The position numbers were made by a program, and so were the translations under genes. A stretch of 64,000 nucleotides of DNA from positions 793,905,823 to 793,969,822 of the forward strand of contig CM062296.1 in NCBI GenBank assembly GCA_031216915.1, written 5' to 3'. The DNA comes from Pictodentalium vernedei (lineage: Eukaryota; Mollusca; Scaphopoda; Dentaliida; Dentaliidae). The notes below the pieces were generated by a model, which was not told where the DNA came from, ran no database searches, and was given only the letters and a program-made list of their open reading frames with translations. Below, piece by piece: positions 20,841-32,003 of the stretch; position 1 is the first letter of the stretch, and every line of letters starts with the position of its first letter.

Positions 20841-22060
20841 GCACCTCTGTCAGCTCAAAAACCTTGGATCAGTCTTGTCAGGTGTTTGTTATAGACATTT
20901 CTCAGAAGCATCCTCCTATCAAGGCCCTTCTATATCGGGGGAAGTCCCACGCACTGCATCACAACCCGGAAGGTCTCAACCTTCACATATTTCCATTGTG
21001 TGGTCCTTCTTGCATGGAAAACAGTTTACAGGACGAGCAGTGGATGCAATTTCTAGCTGTAGGAGGACCTCCTCTTCGTTGATTTGCACAGCGAAGTGGA
21101 CAGTTTTCTTTCATTGGTGTGCGGATCATTCGATGGATGTCTATACTCCATCTATACCTCAAATTGCAAATCTTCTGGTCTACCTGTTTGATGAATTAAA
21201 ACTGCAGCCTGTTATTATTAAGGGCTATAGGTCTATGTTATCAGACACATATGCTCATCATGATAACTTGGCTATTGGATCAGATCCTTCTTTATCCAAG
21301 CTAGTTAGAAATTTCTCTATCAATAGACCTAGAACCCTCAGATTAATTTCTAAATGGAATTTGGCTTGGGTTCTCTTGAAGCTTCAAGAAGCACCTTTTG
21401 AGCCGTTAGATGATGTAGAATTCAAATTCCTGACTTATAAAATGGCTTTTCTCTTAGCCTTTGCTTCTGCCAGAAGAGTTAGCGAGCTTCATGCATTATC
21501 TGTTGAAGATTCCCATTTTGTAGTGTGGGTAATACTATTACTTTTACTGCAGAAGTGGGATTCTTGGCTAAGAATCAGATTCCGGATAAGCTGCCAGAGC
21601 CTATTATTATTAGGACTTGACTGTCTTTGGACAATCGTAGGCCAATGTTGTGTCCAGTGAGAGTGATGCACATTTATAAACGTCAATCTAGCTTTATTAG
21701 AATGGGAAGAAAGAGATTTTTTCTTTCTCTTATGCCTAACAGAAAAGAAAGGATATTTCTGTTCATTCAATTGCAAGGTGGGTTCAATTAGCAGTACGAA
21801 TTGCTTATGAGAATCTATCTTCAGATCAATGTTCTGTTAATAAGATTTCAGCGCATGAGGTTAGAGCTCTGTCTTCTTCTTGAGCTTACTCACATAGTAT
21901 TGCCATTACTGATTTAATGAAGGCAGCCTATTGGACGCAACCGTCTGCATTTACTAAGTTTTACCATAGCAATTTAGAGTCTATCTCTAGAGTCTATCTC
22001 TGGTGACCTTAGATCCTTGGGTCCTCTTTCTGTCACACAGAATGTCGTCCATTAATATTA
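20524..22060 (+). pseudogene. ORF3 of DIRS B: tyrosine recombinase
   Basis: The recombinase frame is open beneath the end of ORF2 from 20524 to a TAG at 20836-20838, then from 20875 to 21660. Recognisable blocks: AVDAISSCRRTSS, AKWTVFFHWC, LKLQPVIIKGYRSMLS, and the first catalytic Arg in ASARRVSELHAL (about 21464-21498). Frame changes follow near 21520. The second box AHEVRAL (21851-21871) and the catalytic Tyr context FTKFYHSN (21951-21974) are present in other frames. By family it would integrate the circular DNA without making a target duplication longer than a few bases. All catalytic boxes survive, but not in one frame. Confidence 0.8.
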
Positions 22061-22639
22061 CATCTCCTAGATGTCTTGAGCAGTCTGCTCAAGCACTGAC
22101 GCCGTTCTGCTGCCTTCTTCGTTCTGAGGATTCTTTCTTCAGAACAAGGCGAGGGGGGTGGGGGATGGTTTTTTCCTTAGCAGCATCTGGCTTTATAGTG
22201 AAAAGCAAGGGTAGTTTTAATGTGTAGCTCGGTGTGAAGCAACAATTATGTCTCATTTATGTATTGTTTTTAAAGTGTAGCTCATTGTGAAGCATATGTA
22301 TATGTATATGTCACGTGTCATACAAGCATTTATTAACAATCCTCGGACACTTTTAAATGAGTATAAAGCGTCTCATTCTCTGGACCTGTTTTACAATTGG
22401 TTTCCTTCACCGAATTAGCATAACGGGTTATGTTGGCATTAAATGGAGAATTTATTGTGCATTACTCCTGTATATTGATGGTGTTATGTCGTTCTCTTTT
22501 TTCACAAGAGAAAGAAATATGTAATTCCTCTATCATCTCCTATTGTCCTGTAGGAGCTATTCTTTAAATTGGAGTAATAGAGATATTGTATTTCCTCTAA
22601 GTCCTAGGCCCTCCAGCCTTTTTGCAATTCAGCATAATT

Positions 22640-22718
22640 CTGGGCCATTGGTTTTAGTATAAAAATCTAAAACATTTAAAGTAATTTGTATATTTTTCAT
22701 ACTTACCAATGGCCCAGA
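22640..22718. repeat. ICR of DIRS B
   Basis: ctgggccattggttttagtat is the complement of the left terminus. gtaatttgtatatttttcatacttaccaatggcccag (in parts) is the complement of the right terminus. The same arrangement is found at 36373-36452 (C) and 53851-53929 (D). Confidence 0.8.
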
Positions 22719-22789
22719 TGGGGATGGCCCTCCCATGAGTGGGCTCTCATACCTCCCCGCTGATTTATAACATTTAGCAAGCACGACTA

Positions 22790-22958
22790 GAAAGAATGAT
22801 GCTTGGTGCCAATTTCGGTACCTTCCTGTTACCACGCAGACGCAGTACACAAAAGTGTAGAGGACCAGATAGGACTTTTAATTTTTGGATTTGTATGCAA
22901 ATTTGGGGGATTGTGGGGGTGGGGGGGGGAGTATAAAAAATATACAAATTACTTTAAA
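22790..22958 (-). repeat. Right terminal repeat of DIRS B, internally deleted
   Basis: The sequence is the reverse complement of the left repeat up to a G-rich tract (22912-22929). The part expected next (caaaatttgtgtttggcc to gttagcaccagc) is missing. The last ~30 bases are kept. The deletion probably arose in the homopolymer. Confidence 0.75.
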
Positions 22959-23301
22959 TTTATCATTTTCAGGAAATACTGAAGTAGGATTTTTGTTTTG
23001 TTTTCAACTCTTTCACTGTTATTAAACAGACAACACGAGCACTTGCTAAAGTAAAAGAGCTGATCAGTTGTACATTTCAAATCCATTGCCATTACGAAGT
23101 GAATTTGAAATATAAAACTGTTCACCCATTTATTTGCATGATGTACTTTGAATAGCCTTTTATGAACATGACTACATAATTAAATTTTGATAGACTGTCA
23201 GTAGGTCAGTCAAATATGTCAGCACCATGGGTGGGGAAAGAGTTAAAATGTTCTTGGGTTTGGTTTTCAAAATAGACAGTTGTTGAAAGTTCTCATACTG
23301 T
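22959..23301. other. Non-coding stretch without recognised features
   Basis: Unique-looking AT-rich sequence lies between DIRS B and the TTAA MITE. I see no ORF, repeat or RNA gene in it. Confidence 0.5.
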
Positions 23302-23551
23302 TAACTGGTAAAGTGCTGAGTTTTTTCTGACAACAAATCAAAGCTCATCATATACTGCTCTATTACATTTAATTGGATAGTTCCTTATAGGCACTATCCA
23401 ATTAAATGTCAGAGAGCAAGGTATTGTATAAAAAATCTGATTCATATCAGGGACAATAAAGGCTTCCTCGGGCAGAATGTAGCTACAGACAGTTATTGCC
23501 TGTCACTTTTAGTAAAGCCCAAAATAGGGCTTCCAGCACTCTACCAGTTAA
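23302..23551. mobile_element. TTAA-flanked MITE, family 1 (copy 2)
   Basis: It is almost identical to 14144-14391 over its whole length, with the same TTAA ends, the same 20-base hairpin arms and the same gggacaataaaggcttcc block. High identity suggests recent movement. Confidence 0.85.
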
Positions 23552-23660
23552 TAGTTTTGTTTCATGTTGACTGAAAATGAATACTCATGTCAGTCTCAAA
23601 TTACATGATCGGCAATAGTATAATGCCCATCGTCATTTCCATTGGCATTTTTTTTTTTAT

Positions 23661-24043
23661 TAAGGCCTAAAAAAATTTAAAATCTGTTTCTCAGGCCCTC
23701 CCGCATGGTCCTTTTGGCAGCCGCATGCTCTCTTTTTATTAAATGGTTTATGTCTAATATTTTACCCAAGTTAAAAGAATTGATAAATTTGTCCCTTGAG
23801 TGCAAGAAGGCTTTACAATGCTTTAGCATTGCAAATTAAGCCTTCTTGCTCTCAAGGGATGAAATACACCACTACCAGTGCTATTCCATACATTATGAGT
23901 CCTAAAACATAAACCAAGAGCATAAACTTTTGATGGTAAAGAAATAATTTCAGAAATAATAAATAAAATAAAAAAACGCTCGCCCGCATGCAATTTTACA
24001 AATAATGGCCTGAGAAACAGAAGATCTACTTTGTGTGGCCTAA
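23661..24043. mobile_element. MITE of the CTGTTTCTCAGG family (copy 1)
   Basis: Terminal inverted repeats include aatctgtttctcaggcc (left) and ggcctgagaaacagaagatc (right), with taaggcctaa / ggcctaaat at the extreme ends. An internal palindrome is built on cccttgagtgcaagaaggctt (about 23792-23862). Relatives lie at 43680-44092 and 57641-58486. No TSD is clear. Confidence 0.7.
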
Positions 24044-25111
24044 ATCATACTATCTTCATCAATGCTATTCCTCTGCATTTCTGTCAAACTACCAACGTAT
24101 ATTGATTCACAAAATCATGTGTGATGTTGTCCTCACTCCTTAGGCCTAAATTAAATGGTAATCTGGAAGTAGCTGATGCAAGGAATTAACATTTCAGAGA
24201 CCTAACCAAAGATTCTGAAGTCTGAGGGTCCATGAAGAATCTCTGGGAGGACCCAGTCAGGTTTAAGGTGAAGTGTAGTTCCTCCTATGATTGGGCTCAG
24301 TGCAGTAGTCAATAATGTTGAACTCCTATATCAACCCCCGCCCCCCCCCCCCCCACCTCCAAAAAAAAAAAAATTATGCCCCCCCCCCCCCCACCCCCCA
24401 ATGGGAAATGCTAGCTATGCCCCTGGCATCGGAATTCCATACATTTGTGACTGCCAGTCACAGATTATGAATGTCTTCAACTTGGATGTACAATAATTTG
24501 GCAGTAACCACTGATTACTGATAGACAATGACACACACCTCTGAGACACAGAAACATTGTTGGAAATGTCATTCATCAAGTCTTCAAGCAAATGAGGCGG
24601 GTCTATCAAATTCCACACCAGATGAGCTGGTGTTTGTGTGATTTAGCCACAATGACTGACAGCAATATCATGCGACAACCAATCTCAAGCTGTGTCGCCT
24701 GATAATCAGTGAGTGAAGGTTTTGACATAATTTGACGCACCAATGTCCATGAACAATTAGATACAGTGACCGAGTGCAGGTTCGTAGAATGATGTTAAAA
24801 GTATGGGTAGGTTTTTATTTAACCTATTATTCAAGTGGTCAATTCCTCAATAAACCAAACTGACGTTCAATGTGTATGCCAGTCTTACAGCCTTATATTT
24901 CATAACTGAAGAGAAATCGCTGCATCAAATAAACTGAACCTTTGCAACAACTGTGACGTTTCGGACTCAACAATTCCTGATCTGCATAAAACTTCATTTT
25001 TATCTGTAATAATCAACGATACATCACAGCATACACAGACAAAACGGCAGCTCTTTTATGTAGGCCCTAAATCCGGAATTTTCCAGGCGCTGTTCATCAG
25101 CATACATTTTT
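24044..25111. other. Non-coding stretch with C- and A-rich low-complexity tracts
   Basis: It contains C/A homopolymer tracts at about 24337-24406. The rest looks unique. A short open frame across the poly-C is a low-complexity artefact. I see no gene or mobile element. Confidence 0.5.
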
Positions 25112-26637
25112 AGCTCAACTTGACAAAGTCAAACTGAGCTATTGCCATCACTTCTCGTCCGTCGGCGTATGTACGTACGTACGTACGTTAGTACGTTTGT
25201 AGGTACGTCCACAATTTCCTTTGGCACACCTCACAGGTCACATTTATGATCAGATTACCTTGAAACTTGGTATGCTTGTTTGGGATGACCTCTAGATGGG
25301 AGCTATCGATTTTCTTCAATTTCCATCAAAAAATGTTGCCGCGGCCAACATTCTTAGAACTTAGTTTAGTCAAACCACAATATTTCCCTTTGGCACACCC
25401 TAGAGGGCACATTTATGATTTGATTGCTTTGAAACCTGGTATGCTTATTTAGGATGACCTCTAGATGGGAGCTATCGATTTTCTTCAATTTCCGGCAAAA
25501 AATGTTGCCACGGCCAACGTTCGTAGAACTTAGTTTAGTCAGACCTCAATATTTCCCTTTGGCACACCCTACAGGGCCCATTTATGATCAGATTGCTTTG
25601 AAACCTGGTATGCTTGTTTGGGGAGACCTCTAGATGGGAGCTATCGATTTTCTTCAATTTCTGTCAAAAAATGTTGCCGCGGCCAACGTTCTTAGAACTT
25701 AGTTTAGTCAGAAGACTCAATATTTCCCTTTGGCACACCCTACAGGGTACATTTATGATCGGATTGCTTTGAAACCTGGCATGCTTGTTTGGGGTGACCT
25801 CTAGATGGGAGCTATCGATTTTCTTCAATTTCCGTCAAAAAAATGTTGCCGCGGCCAACGTTCTTAGAACTTAGTTTAGTCAAACCACAATATTTCCCTT
25901 TGGCACACCCTACAGGGCACATTTATGATTTGATTGCTTTGAAACCTGGTATGCTTATTTAGGGTGACCTCTAGATGGGAGCTATCGATTTTCCTCAATT
26001 TCCGGCAAAAAATGTTGCCACGGCCAACGTTCGTAGAACTTAGTTTAGTCAGACCTCAATATTCCCCTTTGGCACACCCTACAGGGCCCATTTATGATCA
26101 GATTGCTTTGAAACCTGGTATGCTTGTTTTGGGAGACCTCTAGATGGGAGCTATTGATTTTCTTCAATTTCCATCAAAAAATGTTGCCGCAGCCAACATT
26201 CTTAGAACTTAGTTTAGTCAGACCACAATATTTCCCTTTGGCTCACCCTACAGGGCACATTTATGATTAGATTGCTTTGAAACCTGGTATGCTTATTTAT
26301 GGTGACCTCTAGATGGGAGCCATCGATTTTCTTCTATTTCCGTCAAAAAATGTTGCCACGGCCAACTTTTTTAGAATTTTGTCTAGTCAGACCACAATAT
26401 TTCCCTTTTGTACACCCTACAGGGCACATTTATGATCAGATTGCTTTGAAGCCTGGCATGCTTGTTTGGGGAGGCCTCTAGATGGGAGCTATCGATTTTC
26501 TTCGGTTTCTGTCAAAAAATGTTGCCACTGCAAAAAAAATGACATTGGTACCAATGATCTTCAATTTTGCCATTTCATTTATAACTTACCAAGTTCAAGT
26601 TTGTCAAGTTGAGCTACAGTGTCATTGACACTTTCAT
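25112..26637 (+). repeat. Stem-loop-headed tandem-repeat element, ~170-bp units
   Basis: The head stem-loop agctcaacttgac-aaa-gtcaaactgagct (25112-25140) is followed by gtacgtacgtacgtacg. Next come about eight ~170-bp units (gacctctagatgggagctat near 25287, 25457, 25627, 25798, 25969, 26139, 26310 and 26480). The end, caagttgagctacagtgtca (about 26604-26623), is shared with 5441-7035 and 41199-42302. Units are highly similar, so the array is young or homogenised. Confidence 0.9.
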
Positions 26638-27477
26638 CTACATAAGTCAAGTGTCAGTTATTGATATTAGTTTCTACAATTTTGCATCCATAACATTTTA
26701 ACGATGAGGCAAACGATTGTTTACCTTTGAAAAATTAAGGTCAACAAAATAGTCATTTGCCTAGCCCATTTAGGAGAGAACGATGAATCATTGACCTTAA
26801 TGTTTGAAATGTACATGCCTGTAGTTAAAGGCAGGGTTCATGCAGATATCCCTGAGAAACAAACTCAAGCACTACATATGTTCATGCAGATATCCCTGAG
26901 AAACAAACTCAAGCACTACAGTTTCGTTTACTGCATCAACAATTATAAGAGATATTATAGCATTCATACACTTACAACAGTCTATCACACCAAGTCAATT
27001 TTAAATATTGTTACACAAAATTAGGAAATACACACTTTAAAACATTTATTTCATCAAATTCAAAATGCATTTCACAACCAAACTTTTAAAATCGTAAACC
27101 AGAATTTTTTCCCAATATTTTTTCAAATTACCAAACTTATTTGAATCAGTACGCCGTCTATAAATATTTATAACCATTAACACTGTCCTAAACTAGCTAG
27201 CTACAATTGAAGCTAGAAATCCTGTCACCGCATTGTGCACTATTTTGAAATAGTAGCAAGCTGAGTTAGTGCCCTTTGTCCATGTCAAACTGAACCATCA
27301 GTGTAACTCCGTTCCTGTAGAAAAAATTGTGTGCCCAACCCTGTACAATTCTATACTAGTACACAGAGATCATTAACATCACTCCTACAGGCCTGACATT
27401 CTTTAGGCGTGCAGACTCCTGCACGCCTACTGTACGCCTAGACAAAATTGAGGAGGGTAATTTTTAGCACCCCTTGA
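26638..27477. other. Mostly unique non-coding stretch; small direct repeat and old repeat fragments
   Basis: A 44-bp direct repeat (ttcatgcagatatccctgag) starts at 26837 and 26881. A diverged fragment resembling the CAGTTAAAACTAG MITE end occurs near 27208-27226. The segment just before DIRS C (gaggagggtaatttttagca) recurs at about 37301-37320, so C entered an older repeat. Confidence 0.55.
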
Positions 27478-27511
27478 TATTTTTATACTGTAAACCAATG
27501 GCCCAGACTTA

Positions 27512-27768
27512 CAGTACGTGAGGAGTGGATTGTAACTAAATCACCCGCAGAGTGGAGTTATCACCCAATCTATAACTTTCAAATTTTGTATATATCGACT
27601 AAAAACACAAGCAACGTTTCAGCCAATGGACCTCCGGGTTTAACCCGGAGGTCCAGTGGCTGAAACTTTGCTTGTGCTTGTTATGCTTTGCAACAAATTT
27701 GCAATTATTGCTTGGGTGGAATCTCCACTCTGTGGGTGATTTAGTGATAATACACTCTCCACGTACTG
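27512..27768. mobile_element. TA-flanked MITE with CAGTACGTG ends, nested in a DIRS terminal repeat
   Basis: The host repeat reads gacttagctgg in copy B. Here it reads gactTA, then cagtacgtg...cacgtactg-like ends, then TAgctgg. This is an exact TA-duplicating insertion. The central palindrome (27604-27678) carries agccaatggacctccgggtt. The second copy is at 36984-37235. Confidence 0.9.
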
Positions 27769-27891
27769 TAGCTGGTGCTAACTCTTAAATATTCAGGGTC
27801 AGACACACATTTTGCCCTCCAAATCCCCAAAATTTGCATCCAAAAACCCCCAAAACTGATGTCCTATATGGTCCTCCATACTTTTGTCTAC

Positions 27892-27903
27892 TGCGCATGC
27901 GCA
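27892..27903. promoter_or_regulatory. NRF-1-like palindrome TGCGCATGCGCA in the DIRS C left repeat
   Basis: The sequence is an exact match to the palindromic NRF-1 consensus (YGCGCAYGCGCR, known from animals). It sits in a terminal repeat, where DIRS promoters are expected. The same motif is kept in the right repeat of C and the left repeats of D and H. A promoter role is inferred only from position and motif. Confidence 0.45.
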
Positions 27904-28825
27904 GTGTCAAGGAAGTACCAACATTGGCACCAAGCCTCATTCTTTGTTTGGCCCTTCTGTCAGTAACAACTAACTGACTTCTGTGCTTGAAAATCTCAGT
28001 TTTTATGATGCCAGACACAAAGTAATGGTGATTTTGGTGGATCAAAGGATGAAATAAGATGATGAGAGGAAAAAACAGTGGTTGGATGTGTTCAGGGCTC
28101 TAACTTATAATTTTCATTGAAAATTATTTCATGTTCCCTAATTTCGGGACATGGGCCTGATGTTATCATTCTTGCTATGAAATTGCCACTGTTTGTTAAG
28201 TGTTTCCTCCCTCTCCTTCCTTGATACCCCCTGTTAAGCTCCCAAACTTTTTGGATCTTTTTTTAAATTTTGTTATTGAAAATTTCATGGGAGTTTAACT
28301 TGGTTACAGAATGTTTATTCTGTATATCCCTATGGTTACGTCCTCACCCTTTGGGTGTTTAGCCATTTTTGGTCTTGCATCTACCATCTGATGTATCGCA
28401 GTTTCTTCTGATGAAGATTCTGTCTTACATCGGATAGTTTAAAAAAACCTGTTACTGACTTCGGGGCGTGTTGTTCAGTACCTGGGGTCTTGTTTCTGTT
28501 TTTTTTATAGCATTTTGTTTACATTGACAACGGTTACTTTCTGATAAGTAATCTCCTACTCATTATGATGTTAGGTCTGTAATCAGATACATTATATACT
28601 CCGGAAGTGTGGCATTAATTTTTTAGAATCACATAAAAATTTTGTCCACACTTAGGCTTTTTGGGATCCATTTGGGCTCATCGTTCCCTTTGGGAACTTG
28701 GGCTCATATCAAATTTTTTTTTTGAATAATTTTTCGAAATTTTTGTGTTGGATTGTGATGTTATATATCTTTGTCATATTATAATGAGGGTTAGTGCAAG
28801 AAAAATGGACTTATAATTTTTTAAC

Positions 28826-29180
28826 ATAATGAATATTACTCAAATTGTAAGTCGAGGAAATCTTCCTCCGACTCTCATGTTTTTTGTGTCTGCTGTAGTC
28901 AGTGTTCTCACACTAACTCTTGTTCTGTTTGTGCCAATTGTGTTGACAAACGTTGGAGACGTGTGTCACGATATGTTGTTAGTGGTGAGAGATCCATGCC
29001 TGCTCTCTCACTACAAGATCACTTTAGTATGCCAGTTTCTGTTTCAAAGGAACAAGAACATGGTGATGTATCAGTGATACTGTCCGAAAGTGTGCTACCG
29101 TCGTCGCAATCTAACAAAGAGCTAGCGGCAAAAGTGCTCACTGAATTAGACAAGGGCCTAGATCACTGATTAAGGGATTT
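28826..29180 (+). pseudogene. ORF1 N-terminal part of DIRS C (Cys-rich finger), out of frame
   Basis: The reading NCKSRKSSSD, then CVCCSQC, then CSVCANC and DKRW (about 28849-28951) corresponds to the Cys cluster of copies B, E and G. It continues through VSRYVVSGER to a TGA at 29167-29169. A one-base difference at the expected ATG-AAA start and a frameshift before 29187 separate it from the long ORF downstream. Cys spacing suggests zinc binding, but the family of finger is not one I can name. Confidence 0.6.
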
Positions 29181-29186
29181 ACGTCC

Positions 29187-30968
29187 TTGTCGCCAGCTAG
29201 CTCAACCGGCGCTTCTTTCACTCAGAATATGGGTGTCATGACACTGGGTAAGTCCGTAGCGGTCGAGGAAAGGAAAAAGGGTGTTGTGAGCACTATAATA
29301 TTGGATCATGCTCACCCTGTGACGACGGAACAAAGGAAGCCAGTCAGTTCTACGGTCAGCTCGTCCAGGTCCTCCAGGACCGCGAGTGAGAGAGGTCCCT
29401 CTCTCTTTCAACAACATCTGGGACCAGAGGTTGTTGTTCAGAGCGATCGTCAGTCAGAGCATGCGTCCACGCCTCCTGTCCAGGACGCACCGTCAAATAG
29501 GCTGCCAGGGTTGTCTAGTCTATCGGCTTCCAGTTCTTCAAAGTACACACGACCGCACCTTGGCTATGTGACTACGGAGATACAACCTGCATCGCTGATG
29601 AAGGATTCGAGAAAGTCACGCCATCTAATAGCCAAGGAAACGTGGCCACATGATTTGGGATGTCCACATAAGAGGAGTATGTCAGATATGCCGTCCCAGG
29701 AGCAATCAGCAGCTAAGATACATAAAACCGCTGCTCCAAAGGTCTCGAATACGGACTTGCTGTTGCAAATAGCACAGCTAATTGCAGCATCCCAGCAAAG
29801 TATCGTACATCCTACGTCAATTACCAATGTTGAACTGTCGGATGAAGCTGGGTCAGTACATTCCTCTGCACATTCAGATAGGGATGACCGAGACTCAAAT
29901 CTGGCCCAGTCGGATGGTGAAAGGGAATCAAGTGATTTAGAATTTTCCCTTTCAGAGCAACACAAGGTAGCAATGAATTTTATTCAGCAATACCTTCCAG
30001 ATGTTGTTCCTCTGGATCAGAATGCTGCGACAAACGATAAAACACTGCTAGCGTCATTGGACTCTGATTTTTTCGGCCGGGTTAAGGAAGATACACCTGT
30101 TTACTCAGTTCAGTCCAATAATGTGTCTCGGACTTTTGATCTGATAAATGACGCTATAATCAATCTACCCTCGGGATCGAGGAGAGGCATTTTTTTTTTA
30201 TCTACACGTGCTCTAGATCTGCCGTTTATCAATAGTAGAAATAAATTCAAAATGGCAGGTCAGGGTATATCGAGAGTTCCTCTGCATTTAGATGAACAGG
30301 CTGAGGACTTACATTTGTCCTTACCCTCGTCTTTTTCTATTTGCTCGGATACAATGGATACAACGTTATTCTCCAATAGAGCGAATCTAGATGCATTATC
30401 TTACGCAGATCACCTTACTAGAGCGTTAGCACAACGTCTCAGTGGAGAAGAATTCGAGGGCATTCGTACCTCATTAAGAGTTCTTTCTAGGGCTATAGCT
30501 TATTCCACGTATAACTCTGCCCTATCAGTGGCTAATTTAGAGTTAATAAGACGTTATGCAGTCCTAGCGCCATCATCCCTGGTGGATGTTAAGGTGAAAA
30601 ACTCTCTTCGGGTCGCTTCGGTATCTGGTGACCTTCTCTTTGATGGCAAGCTTTCGTTGATCTATGATCAGGTCACTAAGAAAGCATCTGAAACTCTGCT
30701 TTTGAAATCAGTTTCAAGTAAAACTGGTACAGAAGAGAAGGGTAAAGGAGGAGCTTCAGGACAAAGTACGTCCAAAGGAAGCTCCTATCGAGGATACAAA
30801 AAATCCTCAGGTAATCCTCAGGTAATTACAATAGAGATCGTCAGAGTAGCGACTCGGGTAGGGGACGTGGGTCTGCCCGAGACTACCGGTCGGACGTCGA
30901 CAGGCCGAGGCACTGCTCGGGGAGGATGTAGTTTCTCTTCCCGCAGGCCTCGCAGGTCCAGGAGGTGA
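29187..30968 (+). CDS. ORF1 (Gag-like) of DIRS C, 593-codon open frame
   Basis: This is the longest intact frame in the window. It starts at an ATG just before the conserved Ser-rich block; the true N-terminus is probably the Cys-rich segment upstream, now out of frame. Visible parts are a Ser/Thr-rich first third, a QIAQLIAASQQS block (about residue 193), an acidic stretch around SDGERE (about 245), an LPSGSRRG block (about 327), LRVLSRAI (about 430) with NLELIRRY, and a basic tail (GGCSFSSRRPRRSRR) at the end. It likely binds the element RNA in a cytoplasmic particle, inferred from position and the basic tail. No protease, RT or zinc knuckle is seen. The end overlaps ORF2 in +1 phase. Confidence 0.8.
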   Translation: MSPASSTGASFTQNMGVMTLGKSVAVEERKKGVVSTIILDHAHPVTTEQRKPVSSTVSSSRSSRTASERGPSLFQQHLGPEVVVQSDRQSEHASTPPVQDAPSNRLPGLSSLSASSSSKYTRPHLGYVTTEIQPASLMKDSRKSRHLIAKETWPHDLGCPHKRSMSDMPSQEQSAAKIHKTAAPKVSNTDLLLQIAQLIAASQQSIVHPTSITNVELSDEAGSVHSSAHSDRDDRDSNLAQSDGERESSDLEFSLSEQHKVAMNFIQQYLPDVVPLDQNAATNDKTLLASLDSDFFGRVKEDTPVYSVQSNNVSRTFDLINDAIINLPSGSRRGIFFLSTRALDLPFINSRNKFKMAGQGISRVPLHLDEQAEDLHLSLPSSFSICSDTMDTTLFSNRANLDALSYADHLTRALAQRLSGEEFEGIRTSLRVLSRAIAYSTYNSALSVANLELIRRYAVLAPSSLVDVKVKNSLRVASVSGDLLFDGKLSLIYDQVTKKASETLLLKSVSSKTGTEEKGKGGASGQSTSKGSSYRGYKKSSGNPQVITIEIVRVATRVGDVGLPETTGRTSTGRGTARGGCSFSSRRPRRSRR

Positions 30969-32003
30969 TGGTCAGGATCTCTATTGCGGTCCTGTTGGCG
31001 GAAGGCTGTCAAGGTTTCTGATAAATTGGATTCCAATTACAGAAGACCTCTGGGTCAGAGGGGTAATCTCAGAAGGCCTAAAGCTATCATTTCGAGAGAA
31101 ACCCCCGTTAACACGAAGTCTGCGCTGGACTCAGCTTCCGACCGATGCTCAAAAAAGAGATTCCCTTCTACTATCTTGAGAAAGATTCAATAGAGGTCAT
31201 AGAAAACCAGGATTCACTGTGTTTTTACAGTCACCCATTCTTGGTGCCGAAGCCAGATGGCTTGTTCTGGTCAATAATAGATTTGAGCTGGATAAACAAA
31301 CTGATCGTGACTCCATAACGTTATATGGAGACCATTCGATCAGTAAGAGCGAGGATTCGCGTGAATGACTATGCATCAAGCATAGATCTAAAGGATGCGT
31401 CCTTTCATGTCATGATAAATCCAGCATTCAGAAAGTACCTATGGTTCGCCATCCTAGGGGGTCGTTTATCAGTTCCGAGCGATGTGCTTCGGACTCAATC
31501 TAGCACCCTGGGCGTTCACTCGAATAATGAACTTGGTATATTTCCGGGCTCATTCGTCTGCTGTAACGTCGGCCTATTTGGATGACATTCTTTAGAGATA
31601 CGGCAACATAATGGTTCTTCAGAACGATGTTCAGAGTCTGCTACAATTGCTCCGACGTCTCGGTTTCATTGTAAACGAAAAGAAGTCGGATCTAGCTCCG
31701 TCCAAGTCGTTCATACACTTGGGAATGAGCTTCGAGACTCACAACAATCTGGTCCGTCTTCCGATACCCAGAGTGAAATTAGTCAGTTGTTATGCTCGCT
31801 TTTGTCTACATTCAGAAGCATTAACAGCAAGGGAATTTATGCGACTCATGGAGTTGTGCGGAGCGGCTGCGGAATCTCATACCGATGGGTCGCGCTCGAG
31901 ACCAGTATTGTTTTAACTGACCAAGTAAAACAAAATGTTCAGATTTGGGCAGATATTCAGTGGTTAACTCAGGGAGTTCCGCTGCTGCTGCCAGATCCGG
32001 TTT
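30862..32003 (+). pseudogene. ORF2 of DIRS C, 5' part: reverse transcriptase
   Basis: The frame is open from 30862, with no ATG before the ORF1 stop at 30966-30968, and proceeds through DLYCGPVGGRLS. Frame breaks occur near 31175, 31320, 31460 and 31590. RT motif A reads SIDLKDASFHV (about 31376-31408), and the catalytic YLDD is intact (31574-31585), followed by a TAG. Then come VNEKKSDLAPSKSFIHLG and a thumb-like region up to LLPDPVF, where the satellite-type element enters. It is closely related to copy B but with the Asp pair preserved. Confidence 0.8.

Larger units (their letters stand above)
14740..22958 (+). mobile_element. DIRS-like retrotransposon B, nearly full length, degenerate
   Basis: The left terminal repeat begins atatttttatac...ccaatggcccagacttagctgg. 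The order is leader, ORF1 (17012-19109), RT-RNase H (about 19105-20840), tyrosine recombinase (about 20524-22060), ICR (22640-22718) and a right terminal repeat ending near ttaaattt. A satellite-type insertion (15572-16880) with its own MITE sits in the leader. The right repeat has lost about 70 bases at a G-tract. Stops and frameshifts in all ORFs make it non-autonomous. Confidence 0.85.

Noticed and set aside
24287..24496. Proline-rich ORF
   Set aside because: It is produced by poly-C and poly-A tracts.
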